Positions 25,550 through 34,438 of a stretch of DNA of 64,000 nt are shown in pieces. Within the stretch, counting starts at the first letter, position 1. Each line of letters begins with the position of its first letter. The position numbers were made by a program, and so were the translations under genes. This stretch comes from an uncultured Litoreibacter sp. (GTDB taxonomy: Bacteria > Pseudomonadota > Alphaproteobacteria > Rhodobacterales > Rhodobacteraceae), in contig NZ_CANMXB010000001.1 of the NCBI RefSeq assembly GCF_947501785.1, positions 1,240,001 through 1,304,000 of the forward strand. Direction: 5' to 3'. A model generated the notes under the pieces. It searched no databases. It had not been told where the DNA came from and saw only the letters and a list, made by a program, of their open reading frames with translations.

Positions 25550-27901
25550 CTAGCTCTGTCGCCCGTCAATGATTTCTGGCGGATCAAAGGCACGAACCGC
25601 CGGCGCGGGGCGGTCAAACCGCTCAATTTTCACGAGGCAGGTATGCGCTGTCGGCCCCTGCCCCAGATCAGATGTCCCCTTGTCGCGGGTCAAAGCATTC
25701 GGGTTTCCATGGCGACACATGCCGGTTTCATCGGGATCCCACCAAGCGCCGGTCGCCATTTGAACGACCCCGTCGCGCACATCATCTGAAACCTGGGCGA
25801 CAGCCAAACAGGCACCTCGCGCGTTGAACAACCGGACCAAACCTCCGTGGGCAATGGCACGGCGTTTGGCGTCTTGCGGGTTGATGAGGACGGGTTCGCG
25901 GCCGTCTATTTTTCCTGCAAGACTGATCGCACCCTGATCCAATTGCGAGTGCAGCTTTGTGCTTGGCTGATTGGAAATCAGGTGCAAGTCTTCGCCCGTC
26001 GCATTTCCAAGCCACTCATAGGGGTCAAACCACGCGGGATGCCCAAAGCAATCGCGATACCCAAAGCCCGCGACAGTTTCCGAGAAAATTTCGATCTTTC
26101 CACTTGGGGTGTTCAGCGGGTTGCTCTCTGGATCATCTACAAATCTCTGCAGCATCACGCGCGGTGGGTCATTGGTTTCCACTTTAAGCCAGCCTTTGGC
26201 ACAAAACGCCTCCCAATCCGGTAAGTTCAACTTAGGCTGATCTGACTTGGCCTGATCGACTTCGGTGGACGCAAGGTCGCCGACTTTGCCGGCAGAAAAG
26301 GCCGTCTTGCCATAGATTTCGCGGATCCAGTCATCGGCTGTTTTGTCTTCGGTAAATTGTGTCTCCAGACCCATCTGACGCGCGATGCCGGTGAAGATGT
26401 CATAGTCGTTTCGAACATCCGCCGGAGGCGGCACCGCCTGTTCCACCCGGATCACATAGGGGTCGCGCTGGGACATGCTGATATCGTCGCGCTCGACATG
26501 TGTGGTGCATGGCAGAACAATATCTGCGCGCTTCGCCGTGGGGGTCCAGCACCAGTCATTGCAAATGACCGTGTCAGGCTTTTCCCACGCCTTTGCCAAA
26601 GCATTAAGGTCCTGATGGTGGTGATACGGGTTACCACCTGCCCACCACACAAGCTTTATGTCGGGATAGGTCAGGCTGTGCCCGTCAAATTCAACGGTCT
26701 TTCCAGCACCCAGCAAAAGGTCGGTTATGCGCGCAACAGGAATGTAGTCCGTCACGCCATTCTGACCCTGCGGAAGGGAGCCGCCCTTGAGCAATGGATA
26801 ATCCCCGCCAATGCTATTGGTCGCAGCAAAGCCGAAGGCAAATCCACCTCCGGGCATTCCGATCTGACCCAGCATCGCCGCCAGAGTGATCGCCATCCAA
26901 AACGGCTGCTCGCCATGGTCTTGCCGGGTCAGGGACCAGGCAACCGAGATCACAGTCTTGCTGCGCGCCATACGCCGCGCCAATGCCCGGATCGTGTCAG
27001 CCGGGATTTCGGTCAGCGAAGCCGCCCAGTCGGCGTCTTTCGCAATGCTATCCTTGGCACCCGTCAGGTAGTTCGCAAAGCGCTCGAACCCCACGCAATA
27101 GCGATCCAGAAACGCCTGCGCATGAAGCTTTTCAGTGTAAATCGTGTGGGCCAAAGCCAACATCAAAGCAACGTCGCTATTGGGCCTTACGGGCAGCCAT
27201 TCCGCGTTTGTCTCAGGGATCACGTCGCCCTTCAACGGGGAAATATTGACGAACTCAACGCCCGCTGCGACTGCCTGTTCAATGCCCGCGCGCTGACTGT
27301 GGACCCCCATGCCACCTGCATCAATCTGACTGTTCTTGATTGGGATGCCGCCAAACGCCACGACCAGCTGGCCATGATCTGCAATCGCGCTCCAGCTATT
27401 GGTCGTGTTCAGAAACTCGCGGTAAGACCCGAGCACATGCGGGATCATCGCCTCAGCGGCCGCAAAGGAATAGGTGAACTTGGAACTGGTAAACCCACCC
27501 GTACAATTCAGAAACCGCTTGAGCTGGCTTTGCGCATGGTGAAACCGCCCGGCACTGGCCCATCCATAAGACCCCGCATAAATGGCGTTTGAGCCATGCG
27601 TGTCGCGCACGCGCGTGATCTCACGCGCCACCAGCTCTTCCACCTCGGACCAATCCAGCGCGACAAAGCGGTCCTTCCCGCGCAAATCGGTCTGTGCGCC
27701 AGGACCATCACGTAGCCAGCTTTCGCGCACCATTGGTGATGTGATGCGGCTAGGTGCGTTGAGCGCATCGAGGATGCCCTGCCCGATTGGGGAGGGGTCC
27801 TTGTCTTCCTCAAACGCACGCATCTCGACAAGCTTGCCGTCTTCGACAACCGCGCGGTAGGTGCCCCAGTGGTTGGTCGTCAAATAGGTGCGCTCAGCCA
27901 T
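25550..27901 (-). CDS. Molybdopterin-dependent oxidoreductase, BisC/DorA/TorA family
   Basis: A 783-residue enzyme of the DMSO/TMAO/biotin-sulfoxide reductase subfamily, containing YAGSYGWASAGRFHHAQSQ (Ser is the expected molybdenum ligand), NDWCWTPTAKRADIVLP and C-terminal GDLQ-like cofactor segments. It has no twin-arginine signal, so it is cytoplasmic like BisC, and no N-terminal iron-sulfur motif. It probably reduces an S-oxide or N-oxide. It overlaps the upstream flavin monooxygenase gene by 8-11 bp; ATGs at 27904 and 27901 are both possible, and I use 27901 for spacing from GAGAGG. Confidence 0.92.
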   Translation of the reverse strand: MAERTYLTTNHWGTYRAVVEDGKLVEMRAFEEDKDPSPIGQGILDALNAPSRITSPMVRESWLRDGPGAQTDLRGKDRFVALDWSEVEELVAREITRVRDTHGSNAIYAGSYGWASAGRFHHAQSQLKRFLNCTGGFTSSKFTYSFAAAEAMIPHVLGSYREFLNTTNSWSAIADHGQLVVAFGGIPIKNSQIDAGGMGVHSQRAGIEQAVAAGVEFVNISPLKGDVIPETNAEWLPVRPNSDVALMLALAHTIYTEKLHAQAFLDRYCVGFERFANYLTGAKDSIAKDADWAASLTEIPADTIRALARRMARSKTVISVAWSLTRQDHGEQPFWMAITLAAMLGQIGMPGGGFAFGFAATNSIGGDYPLLKGGSLPQGQNGVTDYIPVARITDLLLGAGKTVEFDGHSLTYPDIKLVWWAGGNPYHHHQDLNALAKAWEKPDTVICNDWCWTPTAKRADIVLPCTTHVERDDISMSQRDPYVIRVEQAVPPPADVRNDYDIFTGIARQMGLETQFTEDKTADDWIREIYGKTAFSAGKVGDLASTEVDQAKSDQPKLNLPDWEAFCAKGWLKVETNDPPRVMLQRFVDDPESNPLNTPSGKIEIFSETVAGFGYRDCFGHPAWFDPYEWLGNATGEDLHLISNQPSTKLHSQLDQGAISLAGKIDGREPVLINPQDAKRRAIAHGGLVRLFNARGACLAVAQVSDDVRDGVVQMATGAWWDPDETGMCRHGNPNALTRDKGTSDLGQGPTAHTCLVKIERFDRPAPAVRAFDPPEIIDGRQS

Positions 27902-29324
27902 CATTCATCCTCTCTGCGGGCTCAATGCGGTCAGGGCCAACCCGCCGGTACAGCATGCTGGTCGTCGGGCTGGCCTTGATATGCTCAGCCTCCCATCCGT
28001 CCGTCTCACCCAATGGGTCGGTTCCGCAAAGCCGCGCAAAGCGCAGGGCCATTTCGGCCTGAGAATGCGGCATCGTTTGATGACCCTCCCGGACGCAATC
28101 TAGAAGTCCTTCGCGCATTGTGTCTACAGGTCGCGGTATCTGCCCTGACCAAGTGTAGGCGAGGAACCGAGCTTGTTGTTCAATGGGGGTCGGATAGCTT
28201 CCCGCTTGGGACCAAAGCCCCATAAATGCCAGCCCCGGCAGGTCGGGGTGAAAGGTGAAGCTGTCCAGATCAATCGATGTGTCTGAAAGGTTAAGAGTGG
28301 CCGCGATGTCTGAGGGCAGGAACGGCAAGCTCAGTTGGTATCCGGTTCCGGCAATGATGCCATCCACCTCGATAGCGCGGTCATCGGCAAACCTGATGGA
28401 TGTCCCGTCTATTTCTTTGGGCCATGGCAACGGGTGCACGCGCCCTTCGGCCACGAGGTTCAAATAGTGCTGCGACCCGGTTGCGCCTGCCTTGGCAAAA
28501 TCGGAGTGCGGCTTTGGCGTGCCGTAATTGCTGGGATCACCTGCATGCTCCATCACCTTGGCTTCGCTATCGCGCATGAGCGCGTCGGGGTCATCCAAGG
28601 CCAAGCGGCCCCGCTCGTAAGTAAACAGCCGGTATTCGATCGGAACGCCCAGAAACATCTTCGGGTTCACATAGCGCTGACGCCGCTGGCAAAGATGCAC
28701 AGAGGCCGCGCCAAGCATCGACAGATCCGAGGCGATTTCGAGTGAGGATATCGACCCGCCCAGAACGGCAACGCGCTTGTCCTGGTACGCCTTCGGCGAC
28801 TTGTAATTGAAAGCGTGGATCAGACCCAATTCACCTGACATATTTTCGGCCCCCGGAATGTCGGGAATAACGGGTGCGTTGAACCTGCCGGTTGCGACGA
28901 CAACATAGGGCGCGGTGTCGGTGAGTTGGGTACCATCGCGATCAAGCTCTAGCTCCCACCCCGTGTCACCGCGTCGGAGCTGTCTTAGGCTGGTTCCAAA
29001 CTGGATAAGATCCAAAATCCCGAACTTGTTGGCGAAGCTCTCGAAATAGTCCCGCACTACGGAGTTATGCGGAAAGATCGGGGTGCGATCTGGGAAATTC
29101 AAATCAGAGAACCGGGTTGCGTCCCGGTATGTATTGCTGACCATCTGGGGCCAAACGCCGCTTCGCGGATTTGTCCATGACCACTGCCCGCCGACCTGTG
29201 AATGTGCCTCGTAAATCCGTGGTGAAAACCCGCGCGACAAAAGCCAGCGTGCGGCAGCTAAACCAGATGGGCCCGCGCCGATGATGATGACCTCGCGGCT
29301 CAATGGAAGTAGAGACCGCCGCAC
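27894..29324 (-). CDS. Flavin-containing monooxygenase-type FAD/NAD(P) oxidoreductase
   Basis: A 476-residue protein with an FAD Rossmann motif IIIGAGPSGLAAARWLL near the N-terminus, a middle ATGRFNAPVIPDIPG segment and a second NADPH-binding motif VAVLGGSISSLEIASDL. The pattern is that of class B flavin monooxygenases/FMOs, which oxidise soft nucleophiles such as sulfides or amines. In this operon, oxidation of a sulfide to a sulfoxide would pair with the adjacent BisC-like reductase. The start is ambiguous: GTG at 29324, or TTG at 29303 overlapping the SDR stop. It overlaps its neighbours on both sides. Confidence 0.88.
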   Translation of the reverse strand: MRRSLLPLSREVIIIGAGPSGLAAARWLLSRGFSPRIYEAHSQVGGQWSWTNPRSGVWPQMVSNTYRDATRFSDLNFPDRTPIFPHNSVVRDYFESFANKFGILDLIQFGTSLRQLRRGDTGWELELDRDGTQLTDTAPYVVVATGRFNAPVIPDIPGAENMSGELGLIHAFNYKSPKAYQDKRVAVLGGSISSLEIASDLSMLGAASVHLCQRRQRYVNPKMFLGVPIEYRLFTYERGRLALDDPDALMRDSEAKVMEHAGDPSNYGTPKPHSDFAKAGATGSQHYLNLVAEGRVHPLPWPKEIDGTSIRFADDRAIEVDGIIAGTGYQLSLPFLPSDIAATLNLSDTSIDLDSFTFHPDLPGLAFMGLWSQAGSYPTPIEQQARFLAYTWSGQIPRPVDTMREGLLDCVREGHQTMPHSQAEMALRFARLCGTDPLGETDGWEAEHIKASPTTSMLYRRVGPDRIEPAERMNDG

Positions 29325-30055
29325 ACATTGAGCGCTTGGCCGGTCACAAAGCCCGACAGATCAGAGGCGAAGAAGACGGCGGGCCCCACAATGTCCTCTG
29401 GTTCACCAAGACGACGTAGCGCGGTTGCGCCTGCCCAATAGTCGCGGTCTTCCTGCTTTTGCAGATTGTTCTGGCCCATCTCCGTCATGATGATCCCCGG
29501 GCACAGCGCATTGACGTAGATGCCCTGGTTGCCAAGTTCTTGCGCATAGACCCGTGTCAATGTGATCGCCGTCGCCTTTGTCGCGGCGTAGTGGCCTTGC
29601 TGTTCGATCCCTTGGCGCCCGGCAAGCGAGGCGATGTTGACGATACGACCTGTCCCCCGCTCTTTCATTTGGGGCAGGATGGCATTGGTGCACAGCATGA
29701 TGCCCTTGGCGTTCACATCGAAATGCTGATCCCACGTCGCCTCGTCCAGAGCATCCAGACGGCTGAGCTTCAAAACGCCCGCGTTATTCACCAAGACATC
29801 AATCTGGCCCATCTCGGCGGTTGCTTCTGCAACGACTTCTTCGACACGGGCCTTGTTGGTGACGTCAATCGGGATGCACATCGCGCGGCGGCCTGCGGCT
29901 TCAACCTGTCCCGCGACGGCAGCCATGGCATTTGCTTCATGCTCCAAATCCGTGATCACGATATCCGCGCCCGCCTCTGCCATCCCTTTGGCCAGTGCCG
30001 CGCCGATGCCCCGTGATGCGCCGGTGACAAGAACCGTTTTGTCTTTGAGGATCAT
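29300..30055 (-). CDS. Short-chain dehydrogenase/reductase
   Basis: A 251-residue SDR with TGASRGIG at the N-terminus, NNAG, the catalytic YAATK (GHYAATKATA) and C-terminal GFVTGQALNVCGG. The active-site Ser is in the IASLAG segment. It probably oxidises a polyol or aldose, given the kinase and aldolase next to it, but the substrate is unknown. GGAGCTAAACTC precedes the ATG at 30055, which overlaps the PfkB stop by 4 bp. Confidence 0.92.
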   Translation of the reverse strand: MILKDKTVLVTGASRGIGAALAKGMAEAGADIVITDLEHEANAMAAVAGQVEAAGRRAMCIPIDVTNKARVEEVVAEATAEMGQIDVLVNNAGVLKLSRLDALDEATWDQHFDVNAKGIMLCTNAILPQMKERGTGRIVNIASLAGRQGIEQQGHYAATKATAITLTRVYAQELGNQGIYVNALCPGIIMTEMGQNNLQKQEDRDYWAGATALRRLGEPEDIVGPAVFFASDLSGFVTGQALNVCGGLYFH

Positions 30056-31008
30056 GAGTTTAGCTCCTTAACCGGCCAGCTTTCCATGGCCGCATATGTC
30101 TGATCAAAGTCGCGCAGAATGCCCTGGGAGCCGAGCCCGCACGCCACATGCGCAGCCACCGTATTGGCAAACCGCGCCGTTTTAGCGAGGTCCCAACCTT
30201 TCGACAGGCCCACGATCACGCCGGCGGAAAAGCTGTCGCCGCACCCAGTGGTGTCGACAACGTCGATCTTATGCGCCGGAAGCTGAAAAGCGTCGCCAAC
30301 GGCGGGGTCGACCCAAACACCATCGCCCTCAAGCGTGATCAGCGCATTCTGTACGCCGCGCGCTTTGAACCATGCAGCCACCTGCGCCGGAGTGCCGCCC
30401 CCCGCCATGGTCCGCGCCTCCTCGATAGAGGGGACGAAATAGTCGATGTAAGGCAGCAAAGGTTCAACCAGCGCTATGGTCTTGTCATTGGCAAGGATCA
30501 GGTCAAAGACGGTCGTCCGGCCCAGTTCTTTGGCCCGCTTCAAAAGCGCAAGGGACCGTGCGCCATCAAAAGCGGCCAGAAGCCCTGTCCCGCCCAGATG
30601 TACGATCCGCGCATCGCAGGCCGCTTCGATCCCCGCGTCGTCCAACGTGAAAGTGTTGGACGTGCCCGGCACAAAGAAAGCTGACCGCGCGCCGTCTGGC
30701 GCAATTGGCAGCATCGACATGGGCGTCTGCACTTGGGCATTTCGATTGACCAGAGAGAGGTCGATCCCGGCATCGGTCATGGCAGAAGCCAACCAGTCGC
30801 CCATGGGATCTTCGCCCAACTCGGTTGCGACCTTCACATTCAGCCCAAGCATCGCGCAGTCCAGCGCGGTTGCCCCAGCCGTTCCCGCGACGGTCATCGT
30901 CATCTGATCCACAAACGTCGCCCCGCCGCGCGGCGGCATCGCATCCGCATGGGCGCAAAGCGTGTCCAGCACGACAAAGCCCACGGCACTCAGGTCGCAC
31001 GCCGTCAT
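30052..31008 (-). CDS. PfkB-family carbohydrate kinase
   Basis: A 318-residue ribokinase-fold kinase. The C-terminal signature DTTGCGDSFSAGVI with the catalytic Asp is intact, and the N-terminal GGXX sugar-binding region (TMTVAGTAGATALDCAMLGL) is present. PfkB enzymes phosphorylate sugars, including sulfofructose, tagatose or pentuloses. The next gene upstream is a class II aldolase, so a phosphorylate-then-cleave pathway is likely. The start ATG at 31008 is preceded by GGAGG and overlaps the aldolase stop by 4 bp. Confidence 0.93.
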   Translation of the reverse strand: MTACDLSAVGFVVLDTLCAHADAMPPRGGATFVDQMTMTVAGTAGATALDCAMLGLNVKVATELGEDPMGDWLASAMTDAGIDLSLVNRNAQVQTPMSMLPIAPDGARSAFFVPGTSNTFTLDDAGIEAACDARIVHLGGTGLLAAFDGARSLALLKRAKELGRTTVFDLILANDKTIALVEPLLPYIDYFVPSIEEARTMAGGGTPAQVAAWFKARGVQNALITLEGDGVWVDPAVGDAFQLPAHKIDVVDTTGCGDSFSAGVIVGLSKGWDLAKTARFANTVAAHVACGLGSQGILRDFDQTYAAMESWPVKELNS

Positions 31009-31658
31009 TCCGCCTCCGTCAAGCCGTAGCCCGCTATCTTGTTCATCACGTCTTCTATTTGCTGTTCAGTCAAAAGCGGCGGCTCCCCCAAAAGCAGTGC
31101 GCCGTGATATTGCCGGGCCAACGTCTCTAACTCTTCCGCGCGCCAAAAGGCCTGTTCAATCGACGTACCCACAGCGATGGAGCCATGGTGATCCAAGAGG
31201 CAAGCGTGACGCCCCTCGAGAGCGGTCACCGCATGATCAGAAAGCTCCTGACTGCCAAAGATAGCATAGGGCGCCACCCGAATGTTTGGCCCGCCGAAAA
31301 TCGCGATCATGTAGTGGATCGGTGGTATCTCCCGCCCATGGATTGCCAAAATCGTGCAATAGGTCGGATGCGCATGGACGATTGCCCCGACATCAGATCG
31401 CGCCGCAAGAACATCTCGATGGAACCGCCACTCGGACGACGGCGCTATGGGCCCTTCCGCGCGCCCGTCCATATGTACGTAGGCAATTTTGTCGGGTGTC
31501 AGGTCCGCATAGGGCGTCGATGTTGGCGAAATCAGCAGGCCGTCACCATGCCGGATAGAGACATTGCCAGACGTGCCCTGATTCAATCCAGAGTTGTTCA
31601 GCTTGAGGCAATGGTCAATGATTGCCTGTCTTTTGTCATGTTCTTCGCCGGTCGTCAT
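31005..31658 (-). CDS. Class II aldolase/adducin family protein
   Basis: A 217-residue protein resembling fuculose-1-phosphate or methylthioribulose-1-phosphate aldolases: NQGTSGNVSIR substrate loop, ISPTSTPYADLTPDKI, EWRFHRDVLAARSDVGAIVHAHPTYCTIL (two zinc histidines, HAH), and LLDHHGSIAVG with a further histidine. Zinc-dependent retro-aldol cleavage of a phosphorylated sugar is predicted. It lies 4 bp after the sulfatase gene and overlaps the PfkB kinase by 4 bp. The start at 31658 (MTTGEEHDK) is chosen because it is the ATG next to the sulfatase stop. Confidence 0.93.
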   Translation of the reverse strand: MTTGEEHDKRQAIIDHCLKLNNSGLNQGTSGNVSIRHGDGLLISPTSTPYADLTPDKIAYVHMDGRAEGPIAPSSEWRFHRDVLAARSDVGAIVHAHPTYCTILAIHGREIPPIHYMIAIFGGPNIRVAPYAIFGSQELSDHAVTALEGRHACLLDHHGSIAVGTSIEQAFWRAEELETLARQYHGALLLGEPPLLTEQQIEDVMNKIAGYGLTEAE

Positions 31659-31662
31659 GGCG

Positions 31663-33201
31663 CTACTCGGCCGCGATGTTGGCAGCGTTGAGCCCCAACC
31701 GTTCAAGCTGTTCAGGCGGGCAGCCTTCTTCTTGCAAGCGTTGAAGTAACAAGGCGACCATCCGGTCCCGTTCGCTTGGGTGACTGTCCCATAGGTTGTC
31801 GCGCTGATCCGGGTCCTGCCCCCTGTGGAACAAGAAGTTTTCGTAAGTGCGTGGGTCAACTTGGATCGGCATTTTCCACATTGGATAGGGCACCGACGGA
31901 TCGAACTGCGCCTGATCCACAGGCTGCGCCGGGGCGCTCCCCACACGCCCATCAACCGGATTATCCACCAGCAACGGCCGCGCGATCATCGTAGAATAGC
32001 TGAACAAGTCATGACCATCGACAGGTGATTTAAACAGCGTCCACTCCCCATCCGTGATGCAAACACCCTGCCCGAACGTTCCGTAGGTGATGTCTGCATG
32101 CGGCGCTTCGCCTTTTGAGATCAACGGCATCAAGCTGACGGAATGGCGCGTTTCGTCTGGCGGCGTGCCACCGGAGGCGTCGATGACCGTCGAAAACAGA
32201 TCAACAGTCTGGGTCAGCGCGGCTGAGCGCCCCCCTTCTCCTTTGCGACCGGGATGCCAGACGACCATCGGAATATTCGCGTGGCTGTCGTAATGCGGGT
32301 ATTGCTTGCCAAAGGCTCCGCGCTCACCAAGATCATGCCCGTGATCCGTTGTGAAGATGACCATCGTGTCATCCCACAAATCGAGATCCCCAATCGTGTC
32401 GAGCAAGTGGCCGAACCATTTATCCACCATGGTGGTCTTGCCGTAGTACTGAGCTTTCAGATAGGCCAGTTCATCCGGCGTTGTCTGCGCCATAAAAGCA
32501 TCAAGATCGGCATAGACCTGATACGGCGGCCAGATGTTGTAGTCGCCCGCATCCCCCTTCAGATCGTCCGTATACATCGTGTCGTAGGGGGCGGGCACAT
32601 GGAACGGCTCGTGGACGTCAAAGCTCTCGACTTGCAAGAAAAACGGCCCACGGCCGGCGTTTTTTCGTAGCCAGTTTGAAGCCGCTGTGAACGTCTTGGC
32701 CGGGAAGTAATCCTCTTCGCCGCCAAAATCCTTCACGTTCTCCCAATATTGGCGCATATGATAAGGTGAGCGATACTCACTCATCTTTTCGACCCATTTG
32801 GGCACGTCTCCGTCATGAGGCAGTTGGTGGTAATCGGTCTCATGCCCGCGAATCATCTCAAGCGTCATGAAGCCTTGCATGTAGCCATTCGCCGTCTCTT
32901 CCCAATAATGGTAGTGATCGGTGACCATGCCGGTGTTGTAGCCTTGCTTCTGCACCTCGCGCGGCAGCTTGGGATCAAATACTTCAAGCGGGCCCCATGG
33001 GCGCCACATGAACTCTTTGCGCCCGGCAAAAATTTCACGTCTGGCGGGCATGCACGGCAAGCTCGAGATGAAATGATTGTCGAATACCAGCGACTTATCA
33101 GCGAAGGCGTCCAGGTTCGGCGTGCGGCACACGGTGTCAGAATTGTAGATCTTCAAGGCCTCTTTGTTGAGGCTGTCAACCAAGACGAGAATGATGTTCA
33201 T
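31663..33201 (-). CDS. Type I sulfatase (formylglycine-dependent)
   Basis: A 512-residue alkaline-phosphatase-superfamily sulfatase. The formylglycine site C50-M-P-A-R (SLPCMPARREIFAG) matches C-x-P-x-R, the early LVLVDS aspartate binds calcium, and TTDHGHDLGER supplies later metal ligands. It has no signal peptide, so it acts in the cytoplasm, probably on an imported sulfate ester. GGGGAGGAC precedes the ATG at 33201. It is the first gene of the nine-gene operon ending at 23325 and is divergent from the ABC transporter. Confidence 0.93.
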   Translation of the reverse strand: MNIILVLVDSLNKEALKIYNSDTVCRTPNLDAFADKSLVFDNHFISSLPCMPARREIFAGRKEFMWRPWGPLEVFDPKLPREVQKQGYNTGMVTDHYHYWEETANGYMQGFMTLEMIRGHETDYHQLPHDGDVPKWVEKMSEYRSPYHMRQYWENVKDFGGEEDYFPAKTFTAASNWLRKNAGRGPFFLQVESFDVHEPFHVPAPYDTMYTDDLKGDAGDYNIWPPYQVYADLDAFMAQTTPDELAYLKAQYYGKTTMVDKWFGHLLDTIGDLDLWDDTMVIFTTDHGHDLGERGAFGKQYPHYDSHANIPMVVWHPGRKGEGGRSAALTQTVDLFSTVIDASGGTPPDETRHSVSLMPLISKGEAPHADITYGTFGQGVCITDGEWTLFKSPVDGHDLFSYSTMIARPLLVDNPVDGRVGSAPAQPVDQAQFDPSVPYPMWKMPIQVDPRTYENFLFHRGQDPDQRDNLWDSHPSERDRMVALLLQRLQEEGCPPEQLERLGLNAANIAAE

Positions 33202-33252
33202 GGTGTCCTCCCCAATCAAGCAAAAGCTCTGGCATCAGCGCAATACGCCATA

Positions 33253-33268
33253 ATGATTATAATCAGAA
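33253..33268. promoter_or_regulatory. Operator candidate 1 in the sulfatase/ABC transporter divergent promoter
   Basis: ATGATTATAATCAGAA lies 52 bp from the sulfatase start and contains the perfect 12-bp palindrome TGATTATAATCA. Its reverse complement recurs with one mismatch at 33317-33332. The likely binding protein is the GntR/UTRA regulator at 35986-36816. Confidence 0.6.
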
Positions 33269-33316
33269 TGTTATGGTTCAACTCAATAATAAATTTGAAA
33301 AGTTGACGAACCTCAT

Positions 33317-33332
33317 TTCTGATCATAATCAT
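33317..33332. promoter_or_regulatory. Operator candidate 2 in the sulfatase/ABC transporter divergent promoter
   Basis: TTCTGATCATAATCAT is an inverted copy of the 16-bp element at 33253-33268 (15 of 16 bases) and lies 65 bp upstream of the substrate-binding protein gene. The two copies flank an AT-rich core, so one regulator could control both directions. Confidence 0.6.
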
Positions 33333-33397
33333 AAAGGCATTAACCGATGGCGACTGCAAGCCTGTTAAATCGGAACAGCATCTGGGAGAAAATTATC

Positions 33398-34432
33398 ATG
33401 GCGAACTCAAAAAACAGCTACACAAGTAGGCGCACCGTATTGCGCGGAGGCTTGGCGGCAGGCGCCGCACTGGCCGCACCGACATTCTTCGTCGGCAAGG
33501 CCCACGCAGCGAATGAGAAGCTCAAAGTCGGCATCATTCCCGCATACTCGTTTGGCCTGTACTGGCTGATCCAAGACCAAGGATTTGCGCCCGGTGTCGA
33601 GATGGAGTTCAGCGTTTTCCCGTCGGGCCCTCCTGCGATCGAGGCCATGGTTGGCGGATCGGTTGACACGATCACGGTGGGCTCGGTCCCCCCATTGGCA
33701 GCGATGTTCCGCAAGGTCGCAAACTTCCGCGAAATCTCGATCTGCGGCGACGCGTCCGGCCTGTTCCAGATCGTCGGCAAACCCGGAATGAGTTCGCTGG
33801 CCGACCTTGAAGGCAAGAAGATCGCCGTCACCTCCGGCTCGAACTTTGACTTCTTCCTTGGCGTAGCACTCGCCAATGAGGGGCTCAGCGACATGCCTCT
33901 GACACGTGTGAACATGGAACCCATCGATGGCCAATCCGCCTTTATCGCGGGTGCTGTGGATGCGACGGTGCCTTTGGCGACCTCGCGCAAACTCATCTAC
34001 GATGCCCTTCCCGACGCGTCGCTTTTGGCCGACGGCTCGGCCATGCCAATCGATGCGCGCCCATCCATCATGGACGTCTTCATGTCGACGCAAGAAAGCA
34101 TCGACGCTCATGAGGACGCATACGTGGAAATCGTTCGCGCGTTCCACGACAAGGCCGTGCCGATGCTGCGCGATGACAACGCGGCAGTGGTCGAGCGGAT
34201 GATCGAATGGCAAACCGGCATGGGCCGCGCCGGCGTCACGGCGGCAGATGTCGAACCTTTGCTGAACGGCTACTTCTACTTCGACAAGGCCGAGATCAAA
34301 GACGTCTACGCCCGCGGTATCCTCAATAGCGCGCTTCAGGTGCAGTCCGACTTCCTCGTCGCGAACGAACGGATCGGAGGCGTGCCGGATCTCGACGCGC
34401 TTGTGTCAGACCAGATCGTCGCGAAAATCTAG
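33398..34432 (+). CDS. ABC transporter substrate-binding protein, SsuA/TauA/NMT1-like
   Basis: A 344-residue exported protein. SRRTVLRGGLAAGAALAAP near the N-terminus is a twin-arginine-type signal, with cleavage probably after AHA. The mature part (KVGIIPAYSFGLYWLI; AMVGGSVDTITVGSVPPLAAMF; SLADLEGKKIAVTSGSN) matches the family that binds sulfonates, taurine, nitrate or thiamine precursors. Substrate specificity cannot be read from the sequence. GGGAG lies 10 bases before the ATG at 33398. First gene of an operon with permease, ATPase and GntR. Confidence 0.92.
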   Translation: MANSKNSYTSRRTVLRGGLAAGAALAAPTFFVGKAHAANEKLKVGIIPAYSFGLYWLIQDQGFAPGVEMEFSVFPSGPPAIEAMVGGSVDTITVGSVPPLAAMFRKVANFREISICGDASGLFQIVGKPGMSSLADLEGKKIAVTSGSNFDFFLGVALANEGLSDMPLTRVNMEPIDGQSAFIAGAVDATVPLATSRKLIYDALPDASLLADGSAMPIDARPSIMDVFMSTQESIDAHEDAYVEIVRAFHDKAVPMLRDDNAAVVERMIEWQTGMGRAGVTAADVEPLLNGYFYFDKAEIKDVYARGILNSALQVQSDFLVANERIGGVPDLDALVSDQIVAKI

Positions 34433-34438
34433 TTTGTG

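Noticed and set aside
26357-27592. A 411-codon plus-strand frame antisense to the molybdoenzyme
   Set aside because: It lies wholly inside a well-supported gene on the other strand and shows no domain pattern.
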